Assembly: GCA_947585595.1 (NCBI GenBank) | Contig: CANPXB010000010.1 | Location: 1 to 46,209, forward strand | Direction of reading: 5' to 3' | From: an uncultured Bacilli bacterium | GTDB taxonomy: Bacteria > Bacillota_I > Bacilli_A > RF39 > UBA660 | DNA: 46,209 bases | In this document: one piece after another, positions 31,790 to 39,926 of the stretch | Layout of the letters: every line of letters starts with the position of its first letter | Numbering within the stretch: the stretch's first letter is position 1 | Translations under genes and position numbers: made by a program | Notes under the pieces: generated by a model | What the model saw: only the letters and a program-made list of their open reading frames with translations | The model's database searches: none | What the model was told of the DNA's origin: nothing

Positions 31790-31800
31790 CCTTCTTTTTT
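31770..31800. terminator. Bidirectional terminator within overlapping gene ends
   Basis: Stem AGGTTACT (31770-31777)/AGTAACCT (31785-31792), flanked by A-rich and T-rich runs. It contains the stop codons of both convergent genes, which overlap by 14 bases. Confidence 0.75.
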
Positions 31801-32357
31801 TTGGTTAAAATTAGATTAATAACAATACTACCTATTATGATAAGAAGTAGAGAAGATAAAGATTTATTTAAACCAAATAATAGATATCCTAATAAAATAA
31901 TAATAATGTTGGTAATAAAGTTAATAACTGATAGTTTAATATTTAAGTATTTATTGATTAGTAAGTTAATGATTGTAATACCACCAGAAGAAAAACCTAG
32001 TTTATAAATCATACCACTAGTAAAACCATAGATAAGTCCTGATATGATTACTATAAAAAAGTTATTATTAATATTTAGATTAGGAATATAACTGGTTAAT
32101 TTAATGAATAAAGGATAAATGAAGGTAGATATTAAAGCGCTTTTAGTATGATCCTTAGTTAAGAAAAAGAAACTAATAATAATGGTAATTATATTAATAA
32201 TTAAAATTAATAATGAAGGACTTAGATTGGTTATGTAACTTAGAATTAAAGCTAGACCTTGTGTACCACCAGTTACTAAGTTTAGTGGCTTTAGAATAAG
32301 ATTTAGATTTAGAGAAGCTAAGAGTAAATAAAAAAGAAGTAATAAGTATTTTTTCAT
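31776..32357 (-). CDS. YitT family membrane protein
   Basis: 193 residues with five to six transmembrane helices. NLVTGGTQGLALIL and GFSSGGITIINLL are the paired glycine-rich motifs of the YitT/DUF161 family, of unknown transport function. The C-terminal soluble DUF2179 domain of longer YitT proteins is absent, so this is a short form. ATG 32357, with GAGG eight bases upstream on the minus strand, is preferred over the GTG at 32387. Convergent overlap with the M26 protease gene; pyrG lies 47 bases upstream of the start in the same direction, so read-through from pyrG is possible. Confidence 0.8.
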   Translation of the reverse strand: MKKYLLLLFYLLLASLNLNLILKPLNLVTGGTQGLALILSYITNLSPSLLILIINIITIIISFFFLTKDHTKSALISTFIYPLFIKLTSYIPNLNINNNFFIVIISGLIYGFTSGMIYKLGFSSGGITIINLLINKYLNIKLSVINFITNIIIILLGYLLFGLNKSLSSLLLIIIGSIVINLILTKKKKVTHQ

Positions 32358-32404
32358 ATGATACCTCATTACTTCTAGTATAGACATTATTGTTTATTTT
32401 ATAA

Positions 32405-34015
32405 TTATTTTTTCTTTTTGTTAGCTGCTACTTCAATAAATGTTTTAAATAATGGATGTGGACGATTAGGACGTGATTTAAATTCAGGATGGAATTGACA
32501 AGCTATATAGTGAACATGTGATGGTAATTCAATGATTTCAACTAAGTTAGCTTTAGGATTAATACCTGAGAAGACCATACCATTTTCTTCTAGTAAATCA
32601 CGATATTTATTATTAAATTCATAACGATGACGATGTCTTTCTAAGATCATGTCAGTTTTATAATCACTATATGCTAATGTATCTTTCTTTATAGCACATT
32701 CGTAGTTACCTAAACGAAGAGTACCACCCATATTAATTACTTGTTTTTGATCAGCCATTAAATCAATAATAGGATTTTTACATACGGGATCAAATTCAGT
32801 TGAGTTAGCATCTTCTAGATGACATACATTTCGAGCAAATTCAATGGTTGCAACTTGCATACCTAAACATAAACCAAGATATGGAATGTTATTAGTTCTA
32901 GCATACTCAGCTGCTTTAATCATTCCTTCAATACCACGTGAACCAAAACCACCAGGAACGATAATACCTTTAGAGTTTTTAAAGACTTTACTTAAATCAC
33001 AATTAGAATCTTCTAGAGATTCACTATCGACCCAATTAATATTTACTTTAACACCAATAGGGTAACCAGCATGCTTTAATGATTCAACAACAGAAATATA
33101 GGCATCATGTAATTCAACATATTTACCAACTAAAGCTATTTCAATTTCATCTTTTAGATGATCAGTTGTTTTAACAAGTTTTTCCCATTCTTTAATATTG
33201 ATATCGCCAATTTCTAATTTAAAATGATTTAGGATTATTTCATCAATATTTTGTTCATGATAAACTAGGGGAATACGATAAACATTTGTAACGTCTGGAG
33301 AAGATATAACATTAGATGGAGGAATACTACAGAACATTGATATTTTCTTTTTTAGATCGTCATCTAACATAATAGGTGTACGACAAACAATGATATCTGG
33401 TTGTAATCCTAAGCCACGCATTTCAATAACTGAGTGTTGAGTAGGTTTAGTTTTAAGTTCACCACTACCATAGATTTCAGGTACTAAAGTGGTATGAACA
33501 AATAGAGTATTATCAATACCTTCTTCTAAACGCATTTGTCTTAAAGCTTCTAGGAATGATTGAGATTCAATATCACCAATTGTACCACCAATTTCAGTGA
33601 TAATAATATCAGCATTAGATGTATGAGCAGCTTCATATATTTTAGCTTTTATCTCATTAGTTACATGAGGAACTATTTGAACTGTTCCACCTAAAAAGTC
33701 ACCACGACGCTCTTTTTCAATAACAGATGCGAAAACTTTACCCATTGTCATATTGGATGTGTAATTAAGTTCTTCATCAATATAGCGTTCATAGTGACCT
33801 AAATCTAAATCTGTTTCTGAGCCATCAGCGGTGACGAAAACTTCACCATGTTGATAGGGTGACATTGTTCCAGGATCAACATTAATATATGGATCAAATT
33901 TCTGCATGAATACTTTATATCCACGACTTTTTAATAATAAAGCAATAGATGATGCTGTAATACCTTTACCAAGGCCAGATACAACGCCACCTGTTACGAA
34001 TACATACTTAGCCAT
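32405..34015 (-). CDS. pyrG: CTP synthase
   Basis: 536 residues, full length. It converts UTP to CTP with ATP and glutamine. The N-terminal synthetase domain has FVTGGVVSGLGKGITASSIA and QKFDPYINVDPGTMSPYQHGEVFVT. The C-terminal class I glutaminase domain has the nucleophile in YLGLCLGMQVA and the His/Glu pair in CQFHPEF. AGGAGG lies before the ATG on the minus strand. The leader upstream is structured and may attenuate transcription, as in other Bacillota. Confidence 0.97.
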   Translation of the reverse strand: MAKYVFVTGGVVSGLGKGITASSIALLLKSRGYKVFMQKFDPYINVDPGTMSPYQHGEVFVTADGSETDLDLGHYERYIDEELNYTSNMTMGKVFASVIEKERRGDFLGGTVQIVPHVTNEIKAKIYEAAHTSNADIIITEIGGTIGDIESQSFLEALRQMRLEEGIDNTLFVHTTLVPEIYGSGELKTKPTQHSVIEMRGLGLQPDIIVCRTPIMLDDDLKKKISMFCSIPPSNVISSPDVTNVYRIPLVYHEQNIDEIILNHFKLEIGDINIKEWEKLVKTTDHLKDEIEIALVGKYVELHDAYISVVESLKHAGYPIGVKVNINWVDSESLEDSNCDLSKVFKNSKGIIVPGGFGSRGIEGMIKAAEYARTNNIPYLGLCLGMQVATIEFARNVCHLEDANSTEFDPVCKNPIIDLMADQKQVINMGGTLRLGNYECAIKKDTLAYSDYKTDMILERHRHRYEFNNKYRDLLEENGMVFSGINPKANLVEIIELPSHVHYIACQFHPEFKSRPNRPHPLFKTFIEVAANKKKK

Positions 34016-34019
34016 TTTT

Positions 34020-34091
34020 TACTACCTCCTTACCAAATAAAAAAAAGACTATTCATTTGAGAACGTCTGTAGGCTCTCTTAAATTATACCA
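34020..34091 (-). promoter_or_regulatory. pyrG promoter and structured leader, possible attenuator
   Basis: On the minus strand, TGGTATAAT (34091-34083) is an extended -10. The leader then has GAGAGC that can pair with GTTCTC (loop CTACAGAC), and an overlapping alternative stem AGAC/GTCT just before eight U (34046-34039). The two stems exclude each other, as in an attenuator. The second stem is weak. Confidence 0.4.
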
Positions 34092-34185
34092 CTAAAAAAT
34101 GAATAAAGTTAAAAAAATTAATAAAATGTATAAACTTTATTTTAAATTTATGATATGATATTAAATATAATAAGGGTGTGATTAG

Positions 34186-35424
34186 ATGAAATGTCTAAAG
34201 TGTGGTATGGAAGTGAAAGAAAATAGTACTATATGTCCCTTTTGTGGAAGTAGTATTACTAAACCAATAAATAAATTTAATGATGACGAATTCGTAGAAC
34301 TTCCTATTTTAAAAACTGAAAATAAAGCACCAGAATTTGAAGAAAAAGATAATGATATGTTAAATTCTTTGGCTGAAAAGTTTGATAAAGATGATGTATC
34401 TTTAGAAAAAACGAGAACAATTAAACCAGTTGAAGATCAAAATGAATTCTCTTTATTAGAAGATATTAATAAACAAATTGAAACAGTTAATGATGAAGCT
34501 AAAGAAGAAGTAGAAGTATTAGAACCAGTTCAAACACCAGAAAGTGTTCCTAGTTCTAATAATACTTTAGAAGTTAAACCAGAGAAGAAAGGTTTAATAT
34601 CTTTAGAATCTAAAGAAAGTGTTAGTAAAAGAACTAAGGTCTTAGTAATTACAGCAGCTATTGTCTTAGTTTTAGTCTTAGTAGTTGGCATAGGTATTAG
34701 TTCAGTATTAGGATCTAAAAAGAATGCTAATAGTGATTTAGATAATCGACTTAATGGAGCATTACAAACTTATTATACTTCTGGTAAAACAGAAGATATA
34801 TCAAAAATCTTAGAAGATGTTAAAGATGATAAAGATGTTTTAGATGAAGTTCATAATAAGATAAAAGATAAAAGTAATGAATGGTTAAATGAATATTATG
34901 AAACAGAATATGTTTCACAAGCTGAATTTAATTCAGAAACAACAAGATATAAAGATTTATTTAGAGGATTATTTGAATATGCTATTTATCGTGATGGTAG
35001 TGATTATATTAGAGCTTTAGATAGTAGTGATTACGATGCTTTAGTTCGTGATATAGATGATAACTATAATGATTCAAGAATATTTTATGAATCAATCGAT
35101 TTATATAATAATAAAGATTATAATAAAGCTTATTATGCTCTTAATCAAATACCTAGTAATAGTGTTATTTATAATAAGACTAGAATATATGTTGATCGTA
35201 TAAATAGTAATGTTTTAGGACTTTTAAAAACTGATATATCTAATATTGAACAAGATATAACTAATTTAAATGATAGTGATATATTAAAGATGTATACCCA
35301 GATAGAACAAGTTATATTAGATTATGATCGAGTATATAGTAATTTAGATTTAACACAGAATAAGGAATATAGTGATTTATTAAATACTTATCAAGCTAAA
35401 GTTAATCAGTATTCTAATCAATAG
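34186..35424 (+). CDS. Zinc-ribbon membrane protein with extracytoplasmic domain
   Basis: 412 residues. The N-terminus MKCLKCGMEV ... CPFCGSSI is a Cys4 zinc ribbon (C-x2-C-x13-C-x2-C). A disordered acidic stretch follows to about residue 145, then one transmembrane helix (about 150-172), then a helical region of 240 residues outside, rich in Tyr, Asn and Asp. This plan (cytoplasmic zinc ribbon, one helix, external helical domain) is common in uncultured Bacillota and is of unknown function; a role in envelope sensing or assembly is only a guess. GGGTGTG lies before the ATG. Divergent from pyrG; own terminator. Confidence 0.7.
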   Translation: MKCLKCGMEVKENSTICPFCGSSITKPINKFNDDEFVELPILKTENKAPEFEEKDNDMLNSLAEKFDKDDVSLEKTRTIKPVEDQNEFSLLEDINKQIETVNDEAKEEVEVLEPVQTPESVPSSNNTLEVKPEKKGLISLESKESVSKRTKVLVITAAIVLVLVLVVGIGISSVLGSKKNANSDLDNRLNGALQTYYTSGKTEDISKILEDVKDDKDVLDEVHNKIKDKSNEWLNEYYETEYVSQAEFNSETTRYKDLFRGLFEYAIYRDGSDYIRALDSSDYDALVRDIDDNYNDSRIFYESIDLYNNKDYNKAYYALNQIPSNSVIYNKTRIYVDRINSNVLGLLKTDISNIEQDITNLNDSDILKMYTQIEQVILDYDRVYSNLDLTQNKEYSDLLNTYQAKVNQYSNQ

Positions 35425-35427
35425 TAA

Positions 35428-35459
35428 GATGTCAACCAAAAAGAGTTGACATCCTTTTT
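35428..35459 (+). terminator. Terminator of the zinc-ribbon gene
   Basis: 9-bp perfect stem GATGTCAAC/GTTGACATC and a T5 tail. The 3' arm contains the -35 of the next promoter. Confidence 0.85.
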
Positions 35460-35474
35460 AGTTGGTGTTATATT
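35446..35474 (+). promoter_or_regulatory. Promoter of the leader ORF and ABC exporter
   Basis: Consensus TTGACA (35446-35451), 17 bp, TATATT (35469-35474). It is the best promoter in the window, and overlaps the preceding terminator. The predicted start is about 35481, giving a leader of some 160 bases before the exporter gene. Confidence 0.8.
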
Positions 35475-35496
35475 AATGTTGAATTTTAGGAGAGGA

Positions 35497-35576
35497 GTGA
35501 GAAAATGAGCGATAAAATTCAAATAAAAAATTTAATAATTAGAATGAGTAATAGATTTGTAAGAGCATTTTCTCAC
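35497..35576 (+). other. Inverted repeat spanning the leader ORF start
   Basis: GTGAGAAAATG (35497-35507) and CATTTTCTCAC (35566-35576) are a perfect 11-bp inverted repeat. In RNA the pair would bury the ATG of the leader ORF (35505). A direct repeat GAATTTTAG (35481-35489 and 35577-35585) flanks it. Confidence 0.75.
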
Positions 35577-35585
35577 GAATTTTAG
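35505..35585 (+). CDS. 26-residue leader peptide of the ABC exporter
   Basis: A small ORF with a strong ribosome binding site (AGGAGAGGAG), starting MSDKIQIKNLIIRM and ending FVRAFSHEF. It is basic and amphipathic with no transmembrane helix. It lies between a consensus promoter and an attenuator-like hairpin, ending 59 bases before the exporter start. The closest known plan is bmrB, the leader of the Bacillus BmrCD multidrug exporter, where a stalled ribosome controls read-through; this is analogy, not sequence match. Alternatively it is a secreted peptide handled by the exporter. Confidence 0.6.
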   Translation: MSDKIQIKNLIIRMSNRFVRAFSHEF

Positions 35586-35603
35586 TTCTTGAGATATACT
35601 TTT

Positions 35604-35630
35604 ATAACTATTATGTAATAGTTATTTTTT
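35604..35630 (+). terminator. Attenuator-type terminator in the exporter leader
   Basis: 10-bp stem ATAACTATTA/TAATAGTTAT with TG centre, then five T, ending only three bases before the exporter ribosome binding site region. GTAATAG inside the leader ORF (35548-35554) copies part of the 3' arm and could pair with the 5' arm (CTATTA) to give an antiterminator. Confidence 0.7.
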
Positions 35631-35644
35631 AATGGAGGAGAATT

Positions 35645-37378
35645 ATGAAAAGTTTAAAATATTTTAAAATATTATTTCGATATTTTAAAAATGATAAATT
35701 TAAATTGTCTCTTTATATTATATTAACTATTGCCAAATACTTTGAACCACTGATTAATGCTTTTGTTTGGGCGAATGCTTTTCAAGCTTTAGCAACAGGA
35801 AATAATTATGATTTTATTAAATATTTAATGTGTTGGAGTGGTTTAATTATCTTTATGTGGGTGATAGTACAAGTACCTACAGATTTAATTTATAATTATT
35901 TAGAAAAGAAATTTATGGAAAATGTTAGTAAAGATTTATATGCTAAAGTTTCTAATTTACCAGCTATAGCTTTTGAAGAAGTTGGAGTTGGGGAATTTAT
36001 AAATCGTATGTATACTGATCCAGATAGGGTATTAGAATTACTTAATAAGTTAATTAAATTAACTTGTCGTTTAATTATAGCCATTATTATTGTGGGAATA
36101 TCATTTACGGTATCGATATATGTTGGTTTAGAATTATTAGTATTATGTATTGTAATGTTTATCTTGTCTAATATTTATTATCCAAAGATTAAAAAGGTTC
36201 AAGAAGCTATTAAGAAAGATTCTGATGAATTTATAAAAGTAGCTACCCAAAATATTACAGGTATAAGAGAAATAAAAGCTTTAGGTATTAAAGATAATAT
36301 AAATAGAAGAATATATGTTAATGTCGAAAGTTTATTTAAGAAACAAAGGAAAATAGGAGTAGATGAAACTTTCTATTATGCTTTAAATAATCTATGTTAT
36401 TTTGTTATTCAATTTGTAATATTGCTTACTTTAGGTATTTCGGTTTATACTGGAGTGATTGCTTTAGCATCATTTATTTTAATTGAAAAATATATCTGGC
36501 GAATAGATGATGTTGTTGAATCCTTATCAGAATTTGGTGTTTCTTATAATAAAGTTACAGTTTCATTAAAGAGAATTGATGAAATACTAAATAATAAATT
36601 ATATAAAGATGAGGAGTTTGGTAAGAAGAAAGTTAATGATAAGAAAATAAAGATTGAATTTAAAGATGTTAGATTTAAATATCGTGATGAAGAAGAATTA
36701 ATCTTAAATGGTTTAAGTATGAAATTAGAGCCAAATAAGAAGATTGCGATTGTTGGTAAATCAGGACAAGGTAAATCAACGTTGTTTAATTTATTATTAA
36801 GATATTTTGATGCAACGGAAGGTAAGATCTTAGTTAATGGTGAAGATATTAGGAATTTAAGTGAAGATTCATTAAGAGAGAATATATCTGTTATAAGACA
36901 AAGTCCTTATTTATTTAATTCAACTATTTTTGATAATTTTAAAGTAGTTAAAGAAGATGTTACTTTAGAAGAGATAAAAGATGTATGTAAGAAAGCTTAT
37001 ATTGATGATTATATTGAATCTTTACCTAATGGTTATGAAACTGTTATAGGTGAAGGAGGAGTTAATTTATCAGGTGGTCAAAAGCAAAGAATAGCGATTG
37101 CTAGAACATTGCTTAAAAATACAAAAGTTATCTTATTTGATGAAGCAACTTCAGCTTTAGATAATGAATCGCAAGAATATATTAAGAAAACAATTGATAA
37201 TTTAGTTAAAACACATACCGTTATAATAGTCGCTCATAGACTCTCAACTATTATGGATGCTGATTTAATCTATGTTATTGATGATGGTAAGGTTTTAAGT
37301 TATGGTACACATGATGAATTAATGAAGTCATCAGAACTATATCGTAAACTTTATAGTCCAGAAGTATTAGATTTCTAA
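35645..37378 (+). CDS. ABC exporter half-transporter (fused membrane and ATPase domains)
   Basis: 577 residues. Six transmembrane helices in residues 15-300 (type IV/ABC1 exporter fold) are followed by a nucleotide-binding domain: Walker A GKSGQGKST (about 371-379), Q-loop region VIRQSPYLF, signature LSGGQKQR, Walker B VILFDEATSALD, and switch AHRLST. One gene suggests a homodimer or a partner elsewhere. Family members export drugs, peptides or lipids. Expression appears to be controlled by the upstream leader, which favours a drug- or translation-inhibitor-responsive exporter, but a peptide exporter for the 26-mer is possible. GGAGGAG precedes the ATG. Confidence 0.9.
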   Translation: MKSLKYFKILFRYFKNDKFKLSLYIILTIAKYFEPLINAFVWANAFQALATGNNYDFIKYLMCWSGLIIFMWVIVQVPTDLIYNYLEKKFMENVSKDLYAKVSNLPAIAFEEVGVGEFINRMYTDPDRVLELLNKLIKLTCRLIIAIIIVGISFTVSIYVGLELLVLCIVMFILSNIYYPKIKKVQEAIKKDSDEFIKVATQNITGIREIKALGIKDNINRRIYVNVESLFKKQRKIGVDETFYYALNNLCYFVIQFVILLTLGISVYTGVIALASFILIEKYIWRIDDVVESLSEFGVSYNKVTVSLKRIDEILNNKLYKDEEFGKKKVNDKKIKIEFKDVRFKYRDEEELILNGLSMKLEPNKKIAIVGKSGQGKSTLFNLLLRYFDATEGKILVNGEDIRNLSEDSLRENISVIRQSPYLFNSTIFDNFKVVKEDVTLEEIKDVCKKAYIDDYIESLPNGYETVIGEGGVNLSGGQKQRIAIARTLLKNTKVILFDEATSALDNESQEYIKKTIDNLVKTHTVIIVAHRLSTIMDADLIYVIDDGKVLSYGTHDELMKSSELYRKLYSPEVLDF

Positions 37379-37390
37379 TACTTCTTTTTT
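37361..37390 (+). terminator. Terminator of the ABC exporter gene
   Basis: 10-bp perfect stem GAAGTATTAG/CTAATACTTC with ATTT loop and T6. It overlaps the stop codon. Confidence 0.85.
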
Positions 37391-37395
37391 AAGGC

Positions 37396-37432
37396 ATAAA
37401 AAAATAGCTTATATGATGTTATAAGCTATTTT
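37396..37432 (-). terminator. Terminator of the GH3 gene
   Basis: 12-bp perfect stem (37401-37412 with 37421-37432) and a U-run on the minus strand. It overlaps the TAA of the GH3 gene. Confidence 0.85.
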
Positions 37433-38584
37433 CCAAGCAAGTATTTTTCTAACTGACTTATTTATTTGTTCTTCATTTATCTTACCTTCTTGTAAAGATT
37501 TTAAAGCACTATTATAAGAGTTTTCATAATCTTTAGTTATAAGTAAATCATTACCAGCATTAATAGCTAGAGTAGATAATTCATTATTAGTATTAAATTC
37601 ATCTAAGGCATCCATTGTAAGTTCATCACTAATAATTAAACCAGTATAGTTTAATTCATTTTTTAAAATGTTAATAACTTTACTAGATAATGATGCTGGG
37701 TATTCATTATCAATATTAGTTACGATATTATGAGAGATAAGAATAAATGGGGTTCCTGCTTCAATACCCATTTTAAATGGAATGAAGTCATTTTCGCGTA
37801 AGTAGGATAAAGAACGATTATCAATAGTTTGAATTTTATGCGTATCACCATTATTACCATAACCAGGGAAATGTTTTAAACAAGTAGAAAATTTTAGTTC
37901 TTGAGCTTTTTTAGTTACTAAGGAAATATATTTTCCAGTAGCAGTTGGATCTAAACCAATTGATCTTTGATACATAAAGTCATTAGGGTCCACCGAAATA
38001 TCAGCAACAGGAGCAAGGTTTAAATTAAATCCTAATTCTAAAAGTAATTTATCTTTATATTCTTCAGTTTCTAAGACTTTATCTATACCCCCTTCATTAT
38101 ATAAAGTACGAGGGGACTCAATTTTAGTATCAGTTAAATTACGATTATAGTTTAAACGACTTACAGTGCCTCCTTCTTCATCAATAGTCATTATATACTT
38201 GATATGAGAAGTACTCTGACGTTCATTTATTTTATTTATTAAGCTTTCTTTACTAATATTTCTTATATTATTACTATAGAGAATAAAACCACCAACAGAT
38301 GAATATTTTTCATTATCTTGATATGAAGAAAAAGGAATAATAAACATTTGGGATAGTTTTTCTTCAAGAGACATATCTTTTAATATTTCATCAGCTTCGG
38401 AATAATAAGAAGAAAATAGTTCTTTAGGTTCAGGTATAGGTGTTTGAACTTTAAGGTAATAATTATTTATTTCTTCTTTTTTATCATTATCTTTAATATT
38501 TATAAAATTATTAATAACTACTAAGATAAGGGTTAGAATAACTAATAAAAGAATAAAGATATAGAACTTTAGATATTTTTTCAT
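37409..38584 (-). CDS. Membrane-anchored glycoside hydrolase family 3, NagZ-like beta-N-acetylglucosaminidase
   Basis: 391 residues. An N-terminal transmembrane anchor (about 5-27) is followed by a single GH3 TIM barrel. KHFPGYGNNGDTH is the NagZ signature, with the His that acts as general acid/base partner in the GDTH loop. The nucleophile Asp is in LIISDELTMDAL. MTIDEEGGTVSRL and NLAPVADISVDP are the usual substrate-site loops. Enzymes of this type release N-acetylglucosamine from muropeptides in wall recycling. The external anchored form fits Gram-positives, where the step happens outside the cell. Single gene, divergent from 38695. Confidence 0.9.
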   Translation of the reverse strand: MKKYLKFYIFILLLVILTLILVVINNFINIKDNDKKEEINNYYLKVQTPIPEPKELFSSYYSEADEILKDMSLEEKLSQMFIIPFSSYQDNEKYSSVGGFILYSNNIRNISKESLINKINERQSTSHIKYIMTIDEEGGTVSRLNYNRNLTDTKIESPRTLYNEGGIDKVLETEEYKDKLLLELGFNLNLAPVADISVDPNDFMYQRSIGLDPTATGKYISLVTKKAQELKFSTCLKHFPGYGNNGDTHKIQTIDNRSLSYLRENDFIPFKMGIEAGTPFILISHNIVTNIDNEYPASLSSKVINILKNELNYTGLIISDELTMDALDEFNTNNELSTLAINAGNDLLITKDYENSYNSALKSLQEGKINEEQINKSVRKILAWKIAYNII

Positions 38585-38642
38585 TGTAAAACCTTCTTTA
38601 TTATTAATTTTATCATATATTAGAAATTTATAAGGGTGAAAA

Positions 38643-38671
38643 TTGCAGGATTAGTAATTTTTTTGTATAAT
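38643..38671 (+). promoter_or_regulatory. Promoter of the 38695-42286 gene run
   Basis: TTGCAG, 17 bp, TATAAT (38666-38671). Confidence 0.7.
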
Positions 38672-38694
38672 AAAACCACTTTATGGGTGGTATT

Positions 38695-39246
38695 ATGGTT
38701 AAGAATTTAAAATTAAGTAAAAGATTAATTGCCGGGACTTTAATAGCAACAATTATTGGAACGGGGATAGGTGGTTATCATATGCATCGTAATAATGAAG
38801 TAGCAAGAGTTAAAGGATATTTAGAAGATTTTTTAACAGAAGAAAATTATGTTGATTTATCTAAAGTAAGTGGAACTTATGATATTAGAGATTTTGATGG
38901 CGAATATTTAAGAAAAGCTTTAGAAGAAATGGATATTGATTATGTAAGAATTAATGATGCTTTTATCTATGATAAAGATCATGTAGAAACATTCCCTCAT
39001 ATGAATGCCGTTAATTATAATAAGGTAGTATGGAATGATGGAACTAATGATATTTATGAAATGTATGAACCAATTAGAGTACCAACTAGTGATGGGGTTA
39101 GTTATGAAGTACCAGAAGGATTTGCTTTAGAGAAAGTTTTAGAAATAGCTGAACCAATAAGATATGAAGAATTAGATAATAGAGAAGTAAAAGTATATAA
39201 AAATAATTATGAAGATTCATATAGTTTAACAATGGAGAAAAAATAA
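38695..39246 (+). CDS. Signal-anchored exported protein, function unknown
   Basis: 183 residues. One hydrophobic helix (about 10-27, RLIAGTLIATIIGTGIGGY) precedes an acidic domain with no cysteines and no motif I know. The upstream in-frame ATG at 38683 overlaps the ribosome binding region GGGTGG, so ATG 38695 is preferred. First gene of a run through the YgjP-like gene to trmD, which may be one operon, but its role there is unclear. Confidence 0.65.
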   Translation: MVKNLKLSKRLIAGTLIATIIGTGIGGYHMHRNNEVARVKGYLEDFLTEENYVDLSKVSGTYDIRDFDGEYLRKALEEMDIDYVRINDAFIYDKDHVETFPHMNAVNYNKVVWNDGTNDIYEMYEPIRVPTSDGVSYEVPEGFALEKVLEIAEPIRYEELDNREVKVYKNNYEDSYSLTMEKK

Positions 39247-39289
39247 AATACTTAATAATTATTATGTTAAAATAATATTAGGTGATGAT

Positions 39290-39925
39290 ATGGAATTACA
39301 ACTAGGAAATTATATAGTAAATCTAGAAATAGAGAAAAAAAATAATAAAAATATCTATTTTAGATTTAAAGACAATAATACTTTATATGTTACTTGTAAT
39401 CGTTTTATTAGTAATAAAGAAGTAATGCGTTTAATCAAAGAAAATGAAAAATCATTACTTAAAATGTATGAGAAATTTAAGATAAAAGAAGATAATAATA
39501 AAGGGTTTAACTATTTAGGTGAAACATATACAGTTGTTTATGATGAAAGTGTTAAAAATGTTATTTTAGAAGATGATATGATATATGTTAAAAATGAAAA
39601 AGTTTTAAATAAATGGTTAAAGAATGAATGTGAAAGAATATTTCAAGAAAGAATTAAGTTAATTTTAAATAATTTTAATGATATACCTCCTTTTAGTTTA
39701 CGAATTAGAAAGATGACAACAAGATGGGGAGTTAATAATGTAACAAAGAGAATAATAACTTTAAATAGTGAATTAATAAAGAAAGATGTAACGTTAATTG
39801 ACTATGTTATTATTCATGAATTATGTCATTTCTATGAAGCTAATCATAGTAAGAAATTTTGGCAACAAGTCGAAAAGAGATATCCATATTATAAGTTAGC
39901 AAGAAAAAGATTGAGGGTTGAATAA
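39290..39925 (+). CDS. YgjP-like M48 family metallopeptidase domain protein
   Basis: 211 residues. VIIHELCHFYEANHSKKFW gives the HExxH zinc site (His 176, His 180) with the third His in the NHSKKFW segment, exactly the YgjP/DUF45 pattern. The upstream RIRKMTTRWGVNN ... ITLNSELIKK is also family-typical. Cytoplasmic; no transmembrane segments. Proteolytic activity has not generally been shown for this family. ATG 39290 follows AGGTGATG. The next gene starts one base after its stop. Confidence 0.9.
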   Translation: MELQLGNYIVNLEIEKKNNKNIYFRFKDNNTLYVTCNRFISNKEVMRLIKENEKSLLKMYEKFKIKEDNNKGFNYLGETYTVVYDESVKNVILEDDMIYVKNEKVLNKWLKNECERIFQERIKLILNNFNDIPPFSLRIRKMTTRWGVNNVTKRIITLNSELIKKDVTLIDYVIIHELCHFYEANHSKKFWQQVEKRYPYYKLARKRLRVE

Positions 39926-39926
39926 A

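Noticed and set aside
34020-34091. Reiterative-transcription (GGGC start) control of pyrG as in Bacillus
   Set aside because: The predicted transcript start region is TTTAAGAGAG, with no run of G at the start.
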